Counted from the first letter of the stretch, positions 49,799 to 62,404 are shown. The stretch is DNA of 64,000 nt from Sisyra terminalis (GCA_958496175.1 OY292277.1:4650001-4714000), one strand, 5' to 3'. Program-made: numbers and translations. The notes: generated from the sequence alone by a model not told the origin.

Positions 49799-50859
49799 AG
49801 GGTGTCCGTTATTTCCCAAATTGATTTTTTTACAGCGATCGCCCCCTGAATTTTTAGTTAAAGATATAAAAAAAAATTATTCAATACAATTAAGCTCTTA
49901 ATTTCTTGATTAAACCGTGCCGGAATCATGTTACTTTTACCATTTAAATAACATGGGATTATTTGATTTTTTACTTTTAATTTTTTTTCTCAGAAACAAA
50001 TGAATCAAAAGATTTAAAGTTAAATTATTCTGACGTAAAATTTAACGCTCTACAAAAAAGGTCTCTTATGAATTTTCGATTAAATCATTCCATTAAAAGT
50101 TATTCAACATTCAACTTGTGCCTAGTATAAATCTTGCAATATTTTCAACTTTTTGCTCATTTTTACCTTTTTGTAACTATAAAATCATTGGAAGAGAATA
50201 TAAAAATTATTATCATTAGAGCGCCAGTAATTATTTGTGTTATTTTTATGGCTTGAACTGAAAATTAAACAAAAAAAAAACATTTTTTGACAATTAAAAC
50301 CGGTGACATAAGATCCGAATTCGCTATAGTCGTGAAATTCAATTTATCCAGGATACATTTGCGTACTTTAATCAATATTTTGTACCTACGAAGTGAATTT
50401 CATACTAATTAATGAGACAATTGACAAAATTTCAATTATTATTCGAATTTTTACCATTTCATCTGATGCCATATATGAGAAATTTCTTAGAACTTGTAGT
50501 CAACATAATTTTTATTGAGCCTATAGTCGATTGATTTGTCGTTAAAAAGTGAAATGTTGAATAACTTTTAATGGAGTGATTTAATCGAAAATTCATAAGA
50601 GACCTTTTTTGTAGAGCGTTAAATTTTACGTCAGAATTATTTAATTTAAAATCTTTTCATTCATTTGTTTCTTAGAAAAAAAATAAAAGTAAAAAGTCAA
50701 ATAATCCCATGTTATTTAAATGGTAAAAGTAACATGATTCCGGCACGGTTGAATCAAGAAATTGAGAGCTTAATTGTATTGGATAATTTTTTAAGATATA
50801 AAAAAAATTCAGGGGGTGATCGCTGTAAAAAAATAAATTTGGGAAATAACGGACACCCT
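49799..50859. mobile_element. Long palindromic element B (1,061 bp) nested in the Helitron
   Basis: Inverted arms of about 310 bp (49,799-50,112; 50,552-50,859) start AGGGTGTCCGTTATTTCCCA on each side. The interior keeps AATTTAACGCTCTACAAAA, like element A. The spacer is about 440 bp. It has no coding capacity; the two short frames at its ends are mirror images. ATAT on both sides may be a target duplication inside the TCTATATATA start of the Helitron. Confidence 0.82.
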
Positions 50860-51184
50860 AATATACTATAAAAGAAAGTCGTGTTAGTTACACTATTTAT
50901 AACTCAAGAACGGCTGGACCAATTTTCATGAAATTTTCTATGTATATTTAGTAGGCATGGGAATCGGATGTAAAGTATATTTTAAATCTCTAGAAGATTA
51001 AGATTTCTCTCGACATCTTCTGAAAATTTTTACGCTTACTTGCCTATATACTATTTGTAATCATTGATGCCTGTGATTTATTTTGAAAAACGCTTAGCGA
51101 CCGTTTGAATTTGGCATTTTTATTTATTTAATTTATGTGTTATTTACACATTTTACTTAATATTTATTGTAACATGGAACAATT

Positions 51185-51406
51185 GTGGAAATGACAATCA
51201 TTTGCCAATATTGTAAGGCGTTAAAGTATAGCGGTGAATCTACTGGGTTATGTTGTACTGGTGGAAAAGTAAAATTGCCCCAATTGGTCCCATCACTAGA
51301 TCCATTACGCTCATTAGTTTATGGGATAGGAAATTATTGTAAAAACTCTTTGGCCGATATTCAAAAACTAAATAGTAATTTACAAGTGATGTCGTTTCGC
51401 CCATAA
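51185..51406 (+). pseudogene. Fragment of Helitron replication protein (Helitron-like N region)
   Basis: A 73-codon frame reads ICQYCKALKYSGESTGLCC, then GGKVKLPQLVP, and ends with NSLADIQKLNSNLQVMSF before a stop. The CxxC and CC cysteine pattern, KLP motif and the closing IxKxNSxxQMxSF-like segment match the conserved N-terminal part of Helitron Rep/helicase proteins. The closing motif is degraded and no Rep or helicase domain follows, so it is a non-functional relic within the Helitron. Confidence 0.7.
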
Positions 51407-51771
51407 AACAAATATGTTTAAGGAAGTACTTAAGAAAACAGGAATATTTCCAGTAAGCTTCTAGTCCCTGATTAATAGCGATCTTTGGATCGAATTGGCC
51501 AAAAAAACAATTCAATTTTGAAGGACAAATACAAAAATATGTTTAGAAATATTTATGTATGGCTTTAAACTCATATATAGGTGAGAGTTTAAGGATTTTT
51601 CGTATGCATATGAGTTTTAACATGCTTAATGTTTTTAAAAGTGTAGATTTAAATAAGTAAAATGCAACGTATATTAATTTATTTGTTAATATAATATGTA
51701 GCAATATTACCGATATCAATTACTTTTCGCAATTTAATTTTAGGTGGAACGAAGTTAACCGGGTCCACTGA

Positions 51772-52683
51772 TATTGGATAAAAAAAATATTTGCATATAA
51801 CATAATCAAGTACATATCAATCGTAACGCAGGTAATATATAAAATGCTTTATTTTTTAAATGTATTTAATATTATTACCATACACAAAAGAATTTAATGA
51901 AACCATGAAATGAAATTTGGTTTGTAAAAACATTTAAAATATTATTAAATTGTATATATACGAAAAAATCAAGCATTTGCTCAACTGTTGATATGAAATA
52001 TCATAGTACAAGCTTGAAGGCCAAAATGAGAGAATGGCAAGTTTAAATAAGTCGTTCAGGAATTTGGAACCAGTTTAAGGGTATTTATTATTTGTTGTCA
52101 ATTATAAATACATTAACACCTCTTTGCCTTTAAGCTTTTATTATACTATTTCATACCACCCGTTGATAACAGGTCAATCATTTGCAATTTCACACCAACT
52201 TGGAATTCAGCCGATTTCGGTCACAATATTGATCATTATGGATCAAAGGTCGATAATTCGAACGTAAATTTCTGCCTACCTGCATTCTTTCGTATAATTC
52301 AATAACAGGTTTATTGATTTTGATAATATTTTGTTTTCAGGTAAATCTTAGGCGTGTTTCGCCAAAAATAAGTATAAAGGTCACAAACAAGTTCAATTTA
52401 AATAGATGTACCAATATTTTATTCTGGTTTTACTTTCGGATCCAATTTAAAGGCAGCTTTACTGTTTTGATAGAAACTTTGTAATTAAGTTCAAATAATT
52501 TTTCTTCAGAAAACAGGGTACCTATTTAGAATTTACGATTAATTATTAATAATAAAAGTTGCATTTAGAAGAAGCCCGATTAAAATTATTAAATGGACAT
52601 TCATTAATTGGATATAAATTGGACTCTTTAATTAAATATCTATATTCTTTTTTAAGATATCAAACAATCAGTATATTTTAAAT
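51772..52683. other. AT-rich intergenic sequence
   Basis: Nothing recognisable as a gene, RNA or known repeat. Confidence 0.5.
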
Positions 52684-52893
52684 CAGAGGTGGCCAACCCA
52701 AATTGTATTGCGGGTCACTTCGGAAATGCATCATAACTCAGCGAGTCACCATTAAAGTTATATCTCAAATTCTCCATACTCAATTTAGAGATACTGTAAA
52801 CATTTATAATATATTGATTTTCATCACTATGGTCATTATAAAATGCATATATTTTATAAAAGTCTTATGCATTTTGCGGGTTGGCCACCTCTG
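52684..52893. mobile_element. hAT-type MITE (210 bp)
   Basis: Perfect 16-bp terminal inverted repeats CAGAGGTGGCCAACCC. The CAG start and GGTGGCCAACC are typical of hAT derivatives. No 8-bp target duplication abuts these ends. However TTTTAAAT on the left matches ATTTAAAT (one mismatch) 10 bp beyond the right end, so the right end may extend to CCCTG at 52,903. There is no coding capacity. Confidence 0.72.
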
Positions 52894-55800
52894 ACAATCC
52901 CTGATTTAAATAAACAATGAAGAATCTATGTTTTATCTACTTATATAGAATTGTTATTTGGGTTTGTGTAGATTTCAAAAACTCAAAAAGTTTTGCATCC
53001 ATTTAGCTCAAATTTTTTCACGATATATAATCCGCTTTAATGATTGTTTTTATCTTTTATTGCGTCAGTAACATACCTACGATCGCAAAAAAAACGACAA
53101 GTAGAAAAAAAAAACAACACCCACCACAAGTTGATCTTATTTTTGGACGCCAGGTTTGTAAAGATTTACGTTTAGTTCTTTAAAGATCAACGAATCTTAG
53201 CCATATCTAAGGCAATCAATGCTCGGATCCCTAATCATTTCAAAAAAAATACACCAGCATCCAAATACGTTCAAAATACGTCCAATCGTTCATTTTCCTG
53301 ATTTCCCATATCCAATACAATTGGATTATAAGATCAAGATTTTCATAGCCAATAGACATAAACAGGGAAAAAAATAAAGTCAAAATTTCATTTAAGAAAT
53401 TCGCAACTAAAACTCTTTTATCGAACTACTCGTACTATTTTTTCAGTACCTAAAGAAGTCGGGAAACCGATGAAACATGACAAAATAAAAAAAAATAAAA
53501 AAGGAACTATCAGAATACTATTTTTTTCAGTTTCCAAAAAGCCATCATTCTATTTTTGTGGTTGATTGAAATTTACAACACAAAAAGCAGTATTTCATAC
53601 GAAGGTAAAAAAAAATCATACTAAATTAGGATTAAAAAAAATCCTTGTATCAAAAATAGATTTTCAAAAATAAATGCCGACCAATAACGGTGATTATACA
53701 AATAAATTTAAAAAAAAATAACAAATAAATTTTAGATACTATTTATATCCGACCGACTACTTTTCAGTAGCTTTTTTACATAAGTGTGTGGCAAGGATCA
53801 CGTTGCCATTGAAAATTCTAAGAAATTCAACGAAAGATCAAGGTGGTTCTGGAAACAAATAATTGCGTTAATTCCAGTTTATTTACCCCGATTCTCTTCT
53901 TTTTTTATTTGGTCGGAGGGTTTAATTGGCTACATGTATACGTGCACATATTAACAAGTCATTAAATAATAATAAAACAATAGACTTCAACTGTTTGTAA
54001 ATAATTCCGAAACTACTTGATCCAATATGATTTTTTATTTATTATTTTATTAATAATCAAACGTGTTTTCGTGCACGTTCCTCCGGTAAATCATCTTCAT
54101 GTTAATCATAATTTAAGAGCTATTTTTTTTTTTTTTTTGATTTCTTCTCTTTAAGAATAGTTGTTGGCTCATAAATTTTTTGCTGTTGTTGTGTGGAGAA
54201 AAATGACGTGAATCCAAATCAAAATAAAATTTACTTTGATTTATTTATGAGTAATTTTATATGATAATGAAGAAATATATCAAGGTTGAAACATGGCTCT
54301 AGACATTGGTAATTTTTTTTTTCATGAAATTTACATTTCACATTTTCTTTACGATTTAATTCACTTTTATTATAATTGTGATGATGACGATGATGCGTTT
54401 GTTTGATCGTAAATGGGCGACAAAAAAAAATTTGGTCCAATAGGGCACGGATTTATTAACTGATTAATGCTAATCAATGCGCATATCATTTGTTTTTATT
54501 GGTCTCACGTGAAAATGTTCAAGTCTTAAGTAATCAGGCTGCAGGTAATATGCAGGATTTTTTTCTTATATTTTATAATTTGGAATTTGAAATTGAAATG
54601 GTTGGAAATTTTGGAGGTTTTTTTTTTGTTTATTAATTTTTACCGGAAAAAAATGGAAAGGTCTTAGGATTAGAGAGGAAACAAAAAAAGAATGGGAATA
54701 TTTGAGAAATTAAAATTTTAAAGAAAGGAATCAAGAATTAAATTTAAAACCATTAGACTAAGTGGTGGTCAATTGTTAGTTTTGGACGTCAAAAAAAAGC
54801 TCTTATCTTCGAATGTTTTTTTTTCTAAACAAACATTCAATTATTTCAATCATCTACCGTGGATTAGCTTCTTTTTTCTTTAGAACCATTGTGGAATATT
54901 TTCACGTTTTTTTTTTTTTACTTTTTTCAAAAGAAATAAAAAGGACAAGTTTTTATAGTTTGCCTATGATTTCTTTCAGAAACGAAGCAAAAAAAAATAT
55001 TTTATTTCAATGGAAATTTCTTGGTTAGGAAAATAAGTAAGCTCAACAACTAGCAAAGTAATAGATCAAAAGATTTTTTTACAGTCTATTACAATGGGTA
55101 GAATTCTATTTTTCAGATATTGTTTATCAGACTTATGGTCGATATTTTTACATCAAGATAATGAGAGTTATTTTCTAGATATTATGGATATTTTCACCTA
55201 AGTGACTAGCATAAGATTTTTCAGGAAGGATTTTCGAATCCTCCTCTCCTAGATCTTTTTCGGTCATAGTCATCCGATATAAGTTTCCCATCGTAGAGCT
55301 AGTCTTCCTATACGTCTCTTTCCCAGGGGTTTCCAATTTTTAATACTCTTTTTTGTTAATTCTTTTAATGCCCTCTGGTAGTAGTTTCCAAGCTTTATTT
55401 TATCGTGACTCTCTTAAAAATATTTGATCATAAGGCGTCTTTCTTCTACTTTATAAAATACTAAAAAAAACACAAAAATGTGTAGTTCTTAAATGCAAAA
55501 ATTGTGTTTAAAATTGTATCATATTTTAGTTATCACAAACTACTTATAACTGATGTACCATTTCTGGCAATACCAAAATATGCTATGACAGTGGATAAAA
55601 AATATTTTTTTTCAATTACGATATTTAATTATTTATTTTTTTTAATTTCGAATAATAAGCCATCGAATTAAACATTGTCAAACATTTCGCTTATATTAGA
55701 CATAAAACATTTTCCAGTGATTAGAAAATATTAGCTACAATTTGTTTTCATAATCGAATTGTTTGGAGCAAACTTGAAGTTTTGATGCGTACTCGATGTA

Positions 55801-56466
55801 AGTTATGGGAAAATTTTTAATTAATTTTCCCGAATTGTCCGACTAATTTAACAAAACTTCAAAGACTAATTGTTTTTGTTCAAACTACATTGAATTTTCA
55901 ATTGACTACAACCAGTTTACTAAGAGTATATCTTCAAAGATTCTGTTTCAGGAAAATAGTTGAGTTTTCCAGAAATTTCAATTGTATTTGTAAAGATAGA
56001 ATCACATGCTGAGACATTTTATCTTAATATCATATTTTGTTACTTTTCTCGACTTCAACAAATGTAATAAAATATCAATCAAGTTATAATAATTTTTCTT
56101 TAATTTTGCGGGAAACAAGAGAAAAATTAAGAAAATTTTAACCAAAAAAATTTAGAACACAAGAGTCAGAACCTCATTTTCAAAAAAAAATTGAGAAATC
56201 ATACTAAGCGTTGTTGAAAATTAAAGATTTTCTTCGATTTTCCGACGTTCAAATTACAGAAGGAAAATTCATTATGTCCTTAACGTTTTTGTGACCATTT
56301 TTTGCATTTTTTAACTTCATAATTTTTAAATATTTTTAATTTTTTGAGTTGAAATTCATTTAGAAAAGAAGAGAAATCAATAAAATAACTTGCAATTCGG
56401 AAAAAAAAAGATTTAATATTTGACAGCAAAGTGTGAAAATAAGGATCCTTAAATCAACTGTATATA
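52894..56466. other. AT-rich intergenic sequence
   Basis: Long runs of A or T and no supported coding region. Short frames near 54.2-55.0 kb are low-complexity and lack family resemblance. Confidence 0.5.
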
Positions 56467-56580
56467 TTAGGTGTACTGGAAAATAATATCGTTTTTAAAA
56501 CATAAGTCATTTAATTGCCATTTATCTGCTTATAAGTTATTTCAAAGTGGTACTAAAGATATGTTATGATTAGAGTAATT
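56467..56580 (+). repeat. Direct repeat, copy 1 (TTAGGTGTAC start)
   Basis: Starts TTAGGTGTACTGGAAAATAA and contains CATTTATCTGCTTATAAG and TTTCAAAGTGGTACTAAAGA. Copy 2 starts 297 bp downstream in the same orientation. The start resembles mariner-type termini next to TA, but no inverted partner was found. Confidence 0.6.
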
Positions 56581-56763
56581 TTTCACCAGATTTATAATCA
56601 GATATTTCATCGGATAACAGAGAAAATATCAAAGCTTTGAATTGCAGCTGAAGAAATAAAAACCTAGTCCTCAATTAGTAACAAAGACTTATGAGCTTAA
56701 AATGAGGTCTAGAAACTCATAATACAGTAAACTTTCGATTATGGATGCATAATTTTTTTAAGT

Positions 56764-56880
56764 ATTAGGTGTACCGGAAAAGAATGTCGTTTTTCAACCA
56801 ATAGTCATTCAATTGCCATTTATTTGCTTATAAGTAATTTCAAAGTGGTACTAAAGACATGTTATGACTAAAGTAATTTA
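56764..56880 (+). repeat. Direct repeat, copy 2 (TTAGGTGTAC start)
   Basis: Starts TTAGGTGTACCGGAAAAGAA and parallels copy 1 for about 115 bp, through GGTACTAAAGACATGTTATG. Probably two insertions or a local duplication of one short element. Confidence 0.6.
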
Positions 56881-57522
56881 ACAACTCAGTAAAAATTACA
56901 AAATATTTTTTACTCCAAAGTCTATATTGAAATGTTGAAAAACCAAAAACCCGAAAGAATATAAGTTCTTTATTGTATGGTCATCAAATTTCACAGGATA
57001 GCAACGCAAAGTTGTTACTAAAAACATTTTCAATGTTTATCTAATTGCATTAGAAGTTCATTAATGCCAAATGAACTTTTTTAAATTCAAATTCGATAAT
57101 TTTAATTCCTCCAACTGGTACAAATGAAATATGACAAAAAAATTTATCAAAAAAAAAAAATAAAGGGGGAAATGGTACCAAGTGTATGCCAGATAGTCAA
57201 AGAGCTGTCAAATAATCCCAATCAATCTTAATCGATCGACCAAACACCCAAAAGTGTCCAAAAACTGTTAACAGATAAAATTCTATGCTGCAACACGTTA
57301 ATGCAAGACCCTTATGCAGAAGAAAAGCCCTGAAAAACCTAATTAATTAAGGGGGAGATGATATTTTCGTACCTACTATAATCTTCCAAAGTTATTTCAT
57401 TGAATTTCTATTTATTTCAATCGTTATCACATTTACTAAGTGCTACAAAAAATTTAATGTTTAAGTGATATATTTTTTGGATATTTTCCTTAGTAATCAA
57501 TTGATTTTAACTAATATGGCAT
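56881..57522. other. AT-rich intergenic sequence
   Basis: Nothing further recognised. Confidence 0.45.
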
Positions 57523-57773
57523 CAGCCCCCGCTTTAGGGGTGGGCAACCCGGGCGGTCGCCCGGGGCGGAAAATTTCAGGGGCGGCATTTTGTCATATTT
57601 GATATACAATATGAACAAAAATGTGAAAAAAATAGTTTTTAGTTAAAAAAATATTTTTCCAAAAAATTAAAATTAAAAATTTTGTGATATTAAAACTCTG
57701 TGTTTTTGCAACCCTGAAGGGGCGGCATTTTTTCATCTTGCCCAAGGCGGCACATTTGCTAGAGCGGGGCCTG
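57523..57773. mobile_element. hAT-like MITE with GC-rich ends (251 bp)
   Basis: Imperfect terminal inverted repeats CAGCCCCCGCTTTAG and CAGGCCCCGCTCTAG. Next come GGGGTGGGCAACCCGGGCGG on the left and the GGGGCGGCATTTT motif near both ends. ATGGCAT flanks both sides (57,516-57,522; 57,774-57,780), a 7-bp match of the expected 8-bp hAT duplication. It is strikingly GC-rich for this DNA. Confidence 0.75.
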
Positions 57774-57780
57774 ATGGCAT

Positions 57781-59900
57781 TAAAATTTGCACACTAGATG
57801 TCAAAACGTTGATACTATCGAGGCTGAGTATATCATTGATTTAAAATTAATAGTTGTAACAAAATTTTGTGTTTTAATTGAATATTGAAAAAAAAATATG
57901 GTTAACCAAATTAGTCACAAAAATATTTTCCAAGTCAATAATATACGAAAATTCATTGTTCAGTTCAAATATATTTACTCGAATAAATATTTGTGATATT
58001 TATTTAAATGATTTCATCCGATTCAAGTGATTGGCTTTATTAAACATTCAGCACTTGGACTATTTTCGCGCTTACCTTGTCACCAATTACAAAAAAGAAA
58101 AAATCCTATATATATAAGATTATAGGTATTTCATGGAAAAAAAATTCGACAGTACTGGGTGCCTCATTTTTCATGGAGAAAATTTTTCCGAGTCTCAACA
58201 AACAACCGCTTGACGGGGGTGGTTTGAAGGCCCCATAAGGAAATGTCGAAACCTTGGCTCGGGTCAACTTTATCTCAAGTGTAAAGAAAATAATAAAAAA
58301 AAGGGATTTTTTTCATATCCTTAATGTTATCGGCGCAACAATCTCATCGGGCAATTAAAAACCATCGATGAAATAAACGTAATTTTCCATCAAGTGCAAT
58401 TTAAATATTGAACTAACGTGATGAGAGATTTCAAGCGATTCGGGCATATCCTAATTGATTTATCATTTGAATATTAGTAATTGACTCGGGAAAAAAAAAA
58501 CGTAAAAAAAATTGCATCTATTAAAATGATTTACGATTTTTTAAATATCAAGACATGGGAGTGAGAGGTACAAATAATTTATTGGGAATTAAGAAATTTT
58601 TCAGAGCAAATAAAAAAAAATGATGTCTTAAACGTGCATAGTCTCGTGTGGTTGAAAAAAAATAAAAAAAATTTAGATGTCACGTGCAAAAATAAGCGGA
58701 GCCTTGGCATCACATTTGAGGACGTAATTTTGTTCGGTTTTGCATACAACAATTTCAAAAATATTTTGGCAAATTTTTATGACGTGTTATGAATAGTTAT
58801 CGAAACCATGGTCAAAATTTAATTTTTAACTTGAATTAGTGGAAAAATTTTCATAGAGAAAGTTGTACACTTAATAATATAAGTGTTTATTTTTTTTTGA
58901 CCTAAGATTTATTTACAGATTATGCTTCGATTACCGGATAATGAGCGAGTATTGTTTGGATAACTGTATCTAGAATTGTTTATGGTATACTTTGATACTT
59001 AGAAAATGGCATTAGTTTTAGGAAATTTTCTAGGTCAAACCACACGTGTGACTCATATGAAATTTTTAAACTTATTGTTGTAAACAAATGATAAAAATTT
59101 ACAATCCTTTACTTTTAAAAATATGAAGGATTTTCTAGAGATTTATTGGTTATCAAAAATTGTAAAAACTATAGTTCTTTCTGGCCTAATACTGTATAAA
59201 GTTTCAAATTACAAAGCGACCATAGTAAAGAAAAATTTATTTTCATTGTCACTTTGGTACGTTTATTTTATCATATGATTAGTTTGGTTATATAAAATCA
59301 GCAGATCTACAGAAAATTAATGACAAATTTTTATACAAAAAATTCTAAAAATTTAAGTTTTACATTCCCTACCCGCATTTCACAATTCTTGCCAGTCAAT
59401 TAGCCAATTTATTCTTTAACTAGAGTCGCAATCATTATCAATGGAACAACAAGTGTCCATTTTTTTTTCTAATTTTACAGAAAAACTTTCTAGATCCTTT
59501 AAATAAACCAAATCTTAATTTTGGCCAAACTGTAAAGAACATTTAAGGCGAAACAATAGGACGACTTACAAAGATAAAATCCATTCCAACTAATTCCAAT
59601 AGTAAATAGAGATTTCAATAGTAAATTTCTTCGCATAGAATGGTCCATTGAATTTAATTTTTCCTGAGTATATTCGACTCAATTATACTTAGCAGTGAAA
59701 ACCACGAAATAAATATAAAAAAAAATTCTCATAAAATGGTAACAATCTTTATATAATGCCTCAAGCATTCAGTGCCTAATAAAAATTCTTGCAACAATGA
59801 TAAAAATTTTTCAACACCTTTTAAATATAGTTCATAAAGTATCCTACAGGAAAAAATCCAGGAAAGTTGCTAGTATTAAAGTAAATTAAAATAAAAATCC
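57781..59900. other. AT-rich intergenic sequence
   Basis: A slightly more mixed stretch near 58,140-58,290 shows no reading frame or family. Nothing supported. Confidence 0.45.
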
Positions 59901-59924
59901 CGAAAGAATAAATTTAAAAATGTG

Positions 59925-61060
59925 GTTCATTTCAATGGATCTTTCTTCGGTTGACCAACATTTTCCTTGAGAATCCATCCTTGGCTACAAATCACTGTTG
60001 TATGAAAGATATTCCGCAAGAAAAAATCCAGAAAAGTATCCAATTGAATGAAAATTTTCCACGAGAATTGAATTAGAAAGATGATTCAATTCTTCGACCC
60101 CTACTTCGATTTTCTGACATTTTCCCCAGTGATTTTATTCGATGAACTTAAATGGAAAACCAGTGGTTCTTTAATACGTGATTTTGAGTACAAATTAATT
60201 AAAATTAATTGCAAGATCTTTCAATTCTACGACTTCGAACGTCTGATATTTTGGCCATGGATTTTACCCTGTAAACATAAATAGAAAATTAGTGGTTCTT
60301 TAATAACTGATTTTGAAACCCGGAAAAGGAGCCAAAAAGATATGTTAGTTGAACAATCTTTCCAACTACTTGTTCTATTGTAGTAAAAGTTTTTCATTCA
60401 CTGCATTGTGACATTAATTTTTAAATATCTTGAATTTCATCCTGTAGGAAATATTTGTACCGAAAATCCCGTTTTAGCGAACCACTGGTTATTTATTTAT
60501 GTTTAAAAGATAAAATCCATTTAGAAAATATCCGACAATTAAAGTCATTAGCAAAATAGTTAATACCAGCTATCAGAGTTTGATCAATTTTCCAAATCAA
60601 TTTTCGAGGAAAATTTTCATTCAATGTACCATAACGTTGGTAGCTTTCCTAGACTTCTTCCAGTGGATTACATTAGGAACAAATTAAACTGAAAAACAAT
60701 TTTTAAAATAGAAACCCAAAAACAGATTTGAAAAAATCCCAAAAGAATAAATTTGGTCCATGGTTCATTTCTACGACTTTTACTTCAGCTGTCTGGCTTT
60801 TTTCTTATGGATTTGATGCCGTGAAAATAAAGGAAAAACCAGTGGTTCTCTAAAAATAACTTCTAAGTTTATCAATTTTTAATACTTTCTATAGTAATCA
60901 AAGTTATAATCCAATAAAAGAAAACTTTTCTTACGAATAAATTAAAAAAGTTTTTTCTGTTGTATGGTTCTTATTTCGGTTGTATGAGCTTTCCTCTACG
61001 ATTTTATCTTGTGAAAAACAATACAAAATCATTCGTGCTCTACAAAAATGATTTTTAGTT
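59925..61060 (+). repeat. Degenerate tandem repeat, units about 140-200 bp
   Basis: At least five diverged units begin near 59,925, 60,078, 60,220, 60,761 and 60,972. A shared pattern is TGGTTCATTTCTACGACTT-like, then TTCGGTTGTCTGACATTTTC-like, ATGGATTTTAT, and CCAGTGGTTCTTTAA. Frames are not conserved, so a non-coding ancient tandem repeat is the simplest reading. Confidence 0.6.
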
Positions 61061-61252
61061 CAATCTATTCTTAATATAACCCATAGAAAGAAATCCAAAA
61101 AAGTAACCAATGGGTCAGTCCAATTCAGTCGGTCCAGCACTGGTCGCTTGAATATTTTTTTTTAATTCTGATTTTTTGTGTGCTATCACACCAATATGTT
61201 GGTAGTTCTTATTCATCATTATTTTAATTTTATTGTTTTTAGTTTTTATGCG

Positions 61253-61372
61253 GTGGCCATATTAGTTTTACTAGGCGCAGACATTTTCGCACTTTTATGG
61301 GTTTGCGGAAACTTGATTATCTCAGGCCCTATTTGTCCTATCAAAATGAAACAAAAAGCAGTGGGTTCAAGA
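61253..61372 (+). pseudogene. Possible BEL/Pao retrotransposon polyprotein scrap
   Basis: A short stretch reads LVLLGADIFALLW, then GNLIISGPICPI, resembling the LLGADIF...GP region at the end of the BEL/Pao protease before reverse transcriptase. The expected QxTxxGWxxSG continuation is degraded (KMKQKAVGS). Only about 40 codons are visible and no LTRs are seen. Confidence 0.35.
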
Positions 61373-61389
61373 AAATATAAGCTATAAGG

Positions 61390-62000
61390 TTGTAATAAGA
61401 CGTTTTCACCTAAATGTAATTCTAAGGGGTGAAATTTCAGCCTAAATTTTTAGCTCTCATTTGTAAAAGCTCCAATTTTCACGGAAAGATTGTGAAGGAA
61501 GGGAAAGAGTCTTCACGTTAAAACTTTTTACAAACAATTAGGTACTAGTTGTATTCAAAAACAAAATTTGAAGTCTGAGACTTTAAGCCTTTTTAAAATA
61601 AAATAAAAAAAAAAAAAAAAAATTTAAAATTTTAAAAATTTGCAATCTTTTGAGCTCAATATCTCTGGTGGGGGACCAGATAAAAATCTGAAATATCACT
61701 ACATTATAGTACTGTATGATAGTATTATGCACCTAAAATTTGGATTTTCAGATTTGGCTAGGAGCAAAGGTATTGCAAGCACAAAATATCAAAATAATGC
61801 ACACTTCAGAAGGTGAATATAATGTATTTAACCATTTAATATGTGACATATACTTGGCAAAAAGGACATTTTACATAAAACAACATATACTCTGGGCTAA
61901 CTGTTATTCATATCTTAAATTTAAAACATATACTTCTTTCTGAAAGCTTATAATATATGTAGGTAACCATAGTTTAAAAACGTATTTACTTTAAGTTTAA
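61390..62000. other. AT-rich intergenic sequence
   Basis: An A-rich run near 61,600-61,620; no gene supported. Confidence 0.45.
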
Positions 62001-62035
62001 TTACTATTATTATTATTACTACTACTACTATTACT
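62001..62035 (+). repeat. (ATT/ACT)n microsatellite
   Basis: Runs of ATT pass into ACT repeats and end in ATTACT. Confidence 0.9.
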
Positions 62036-62124
62036 TTTTTTCGTTAATATTTCCTTATTGAGCAACTTTAAGGGTCTATTTACAACAATTTTATACAAAA
62101 TAATAAAATAAAAATAAAAGTTTA

Positions 62125-62202
62125 CTGTAAGATTAGAACCCACTTCTTTATAATAAGGAGCATCAGAATGTTAGATACGTAAGCCATTACGCTATTAACA
62201 TC
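62125..62202 (-). mobile_element. tRNA-like sequence, probable SINE head or tRNA pseudogene
   Basis: On the minus strand an A-box-like TAGCGTAATGG (62,194-62,184) and a B-box-like GGTTCTAATC (62,140-62,131) are correctly spaced. A D-stem (GCGT/ACGT) and a T-arm stem (GTGGG/CTTAC, with G-T pairs) can form, but the anticodon stem cannot. This fits a tRNA-derived SINE or dead tRNA rather than a working tRNA. Confidence 0.55.
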
Positions 62203-62404
62203 ATCAACTATGTGTTTAATATATATATAAACGTTTATATTTCAAAGCGGCAATTTTTTAGACTTTAAATTGAATTTACTGTGCTTTTTATCAGTTCAAC
62301 TAAAAATATTTTTACAGATTATTTTCTAACTTTTTATTACCTTTCCAATGATATATAACTCGCCAGTCTAAAGTAAAAAGTGTCTGTTTCATCCCTAGGG
62401 AATA

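Larger units (their letters stand above)
49787..51771 (+). mobile_element. Helitron, non-autonomous, interrupted by a palindromic element
   Basis: The 5' end starts TC (TCTATATATA) after a host A. It resumes beyond the nested element with AGAAAGTCGTGTTAGTTACA and ACTATTTATAACTCAAGAAC, typical of insect Helitron 5' regions. The 3' end is GGGTCCACTGA, a CTRR-type CTGA (51,768-51,771) followed by host T, with a short GTGGA/TCCAC stem before it. Insertion between A and T and the absence of a target duplication fit Helitrons. Without the nested element it is about 0.92 kb. It carries a fragment of its own replication protein. Confidence 0.75.

Noticed and set aside
62125..62202. Functional tRNA gene
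   Set aside because: The anticodon stem does not pair and no acceptor stem is visible.
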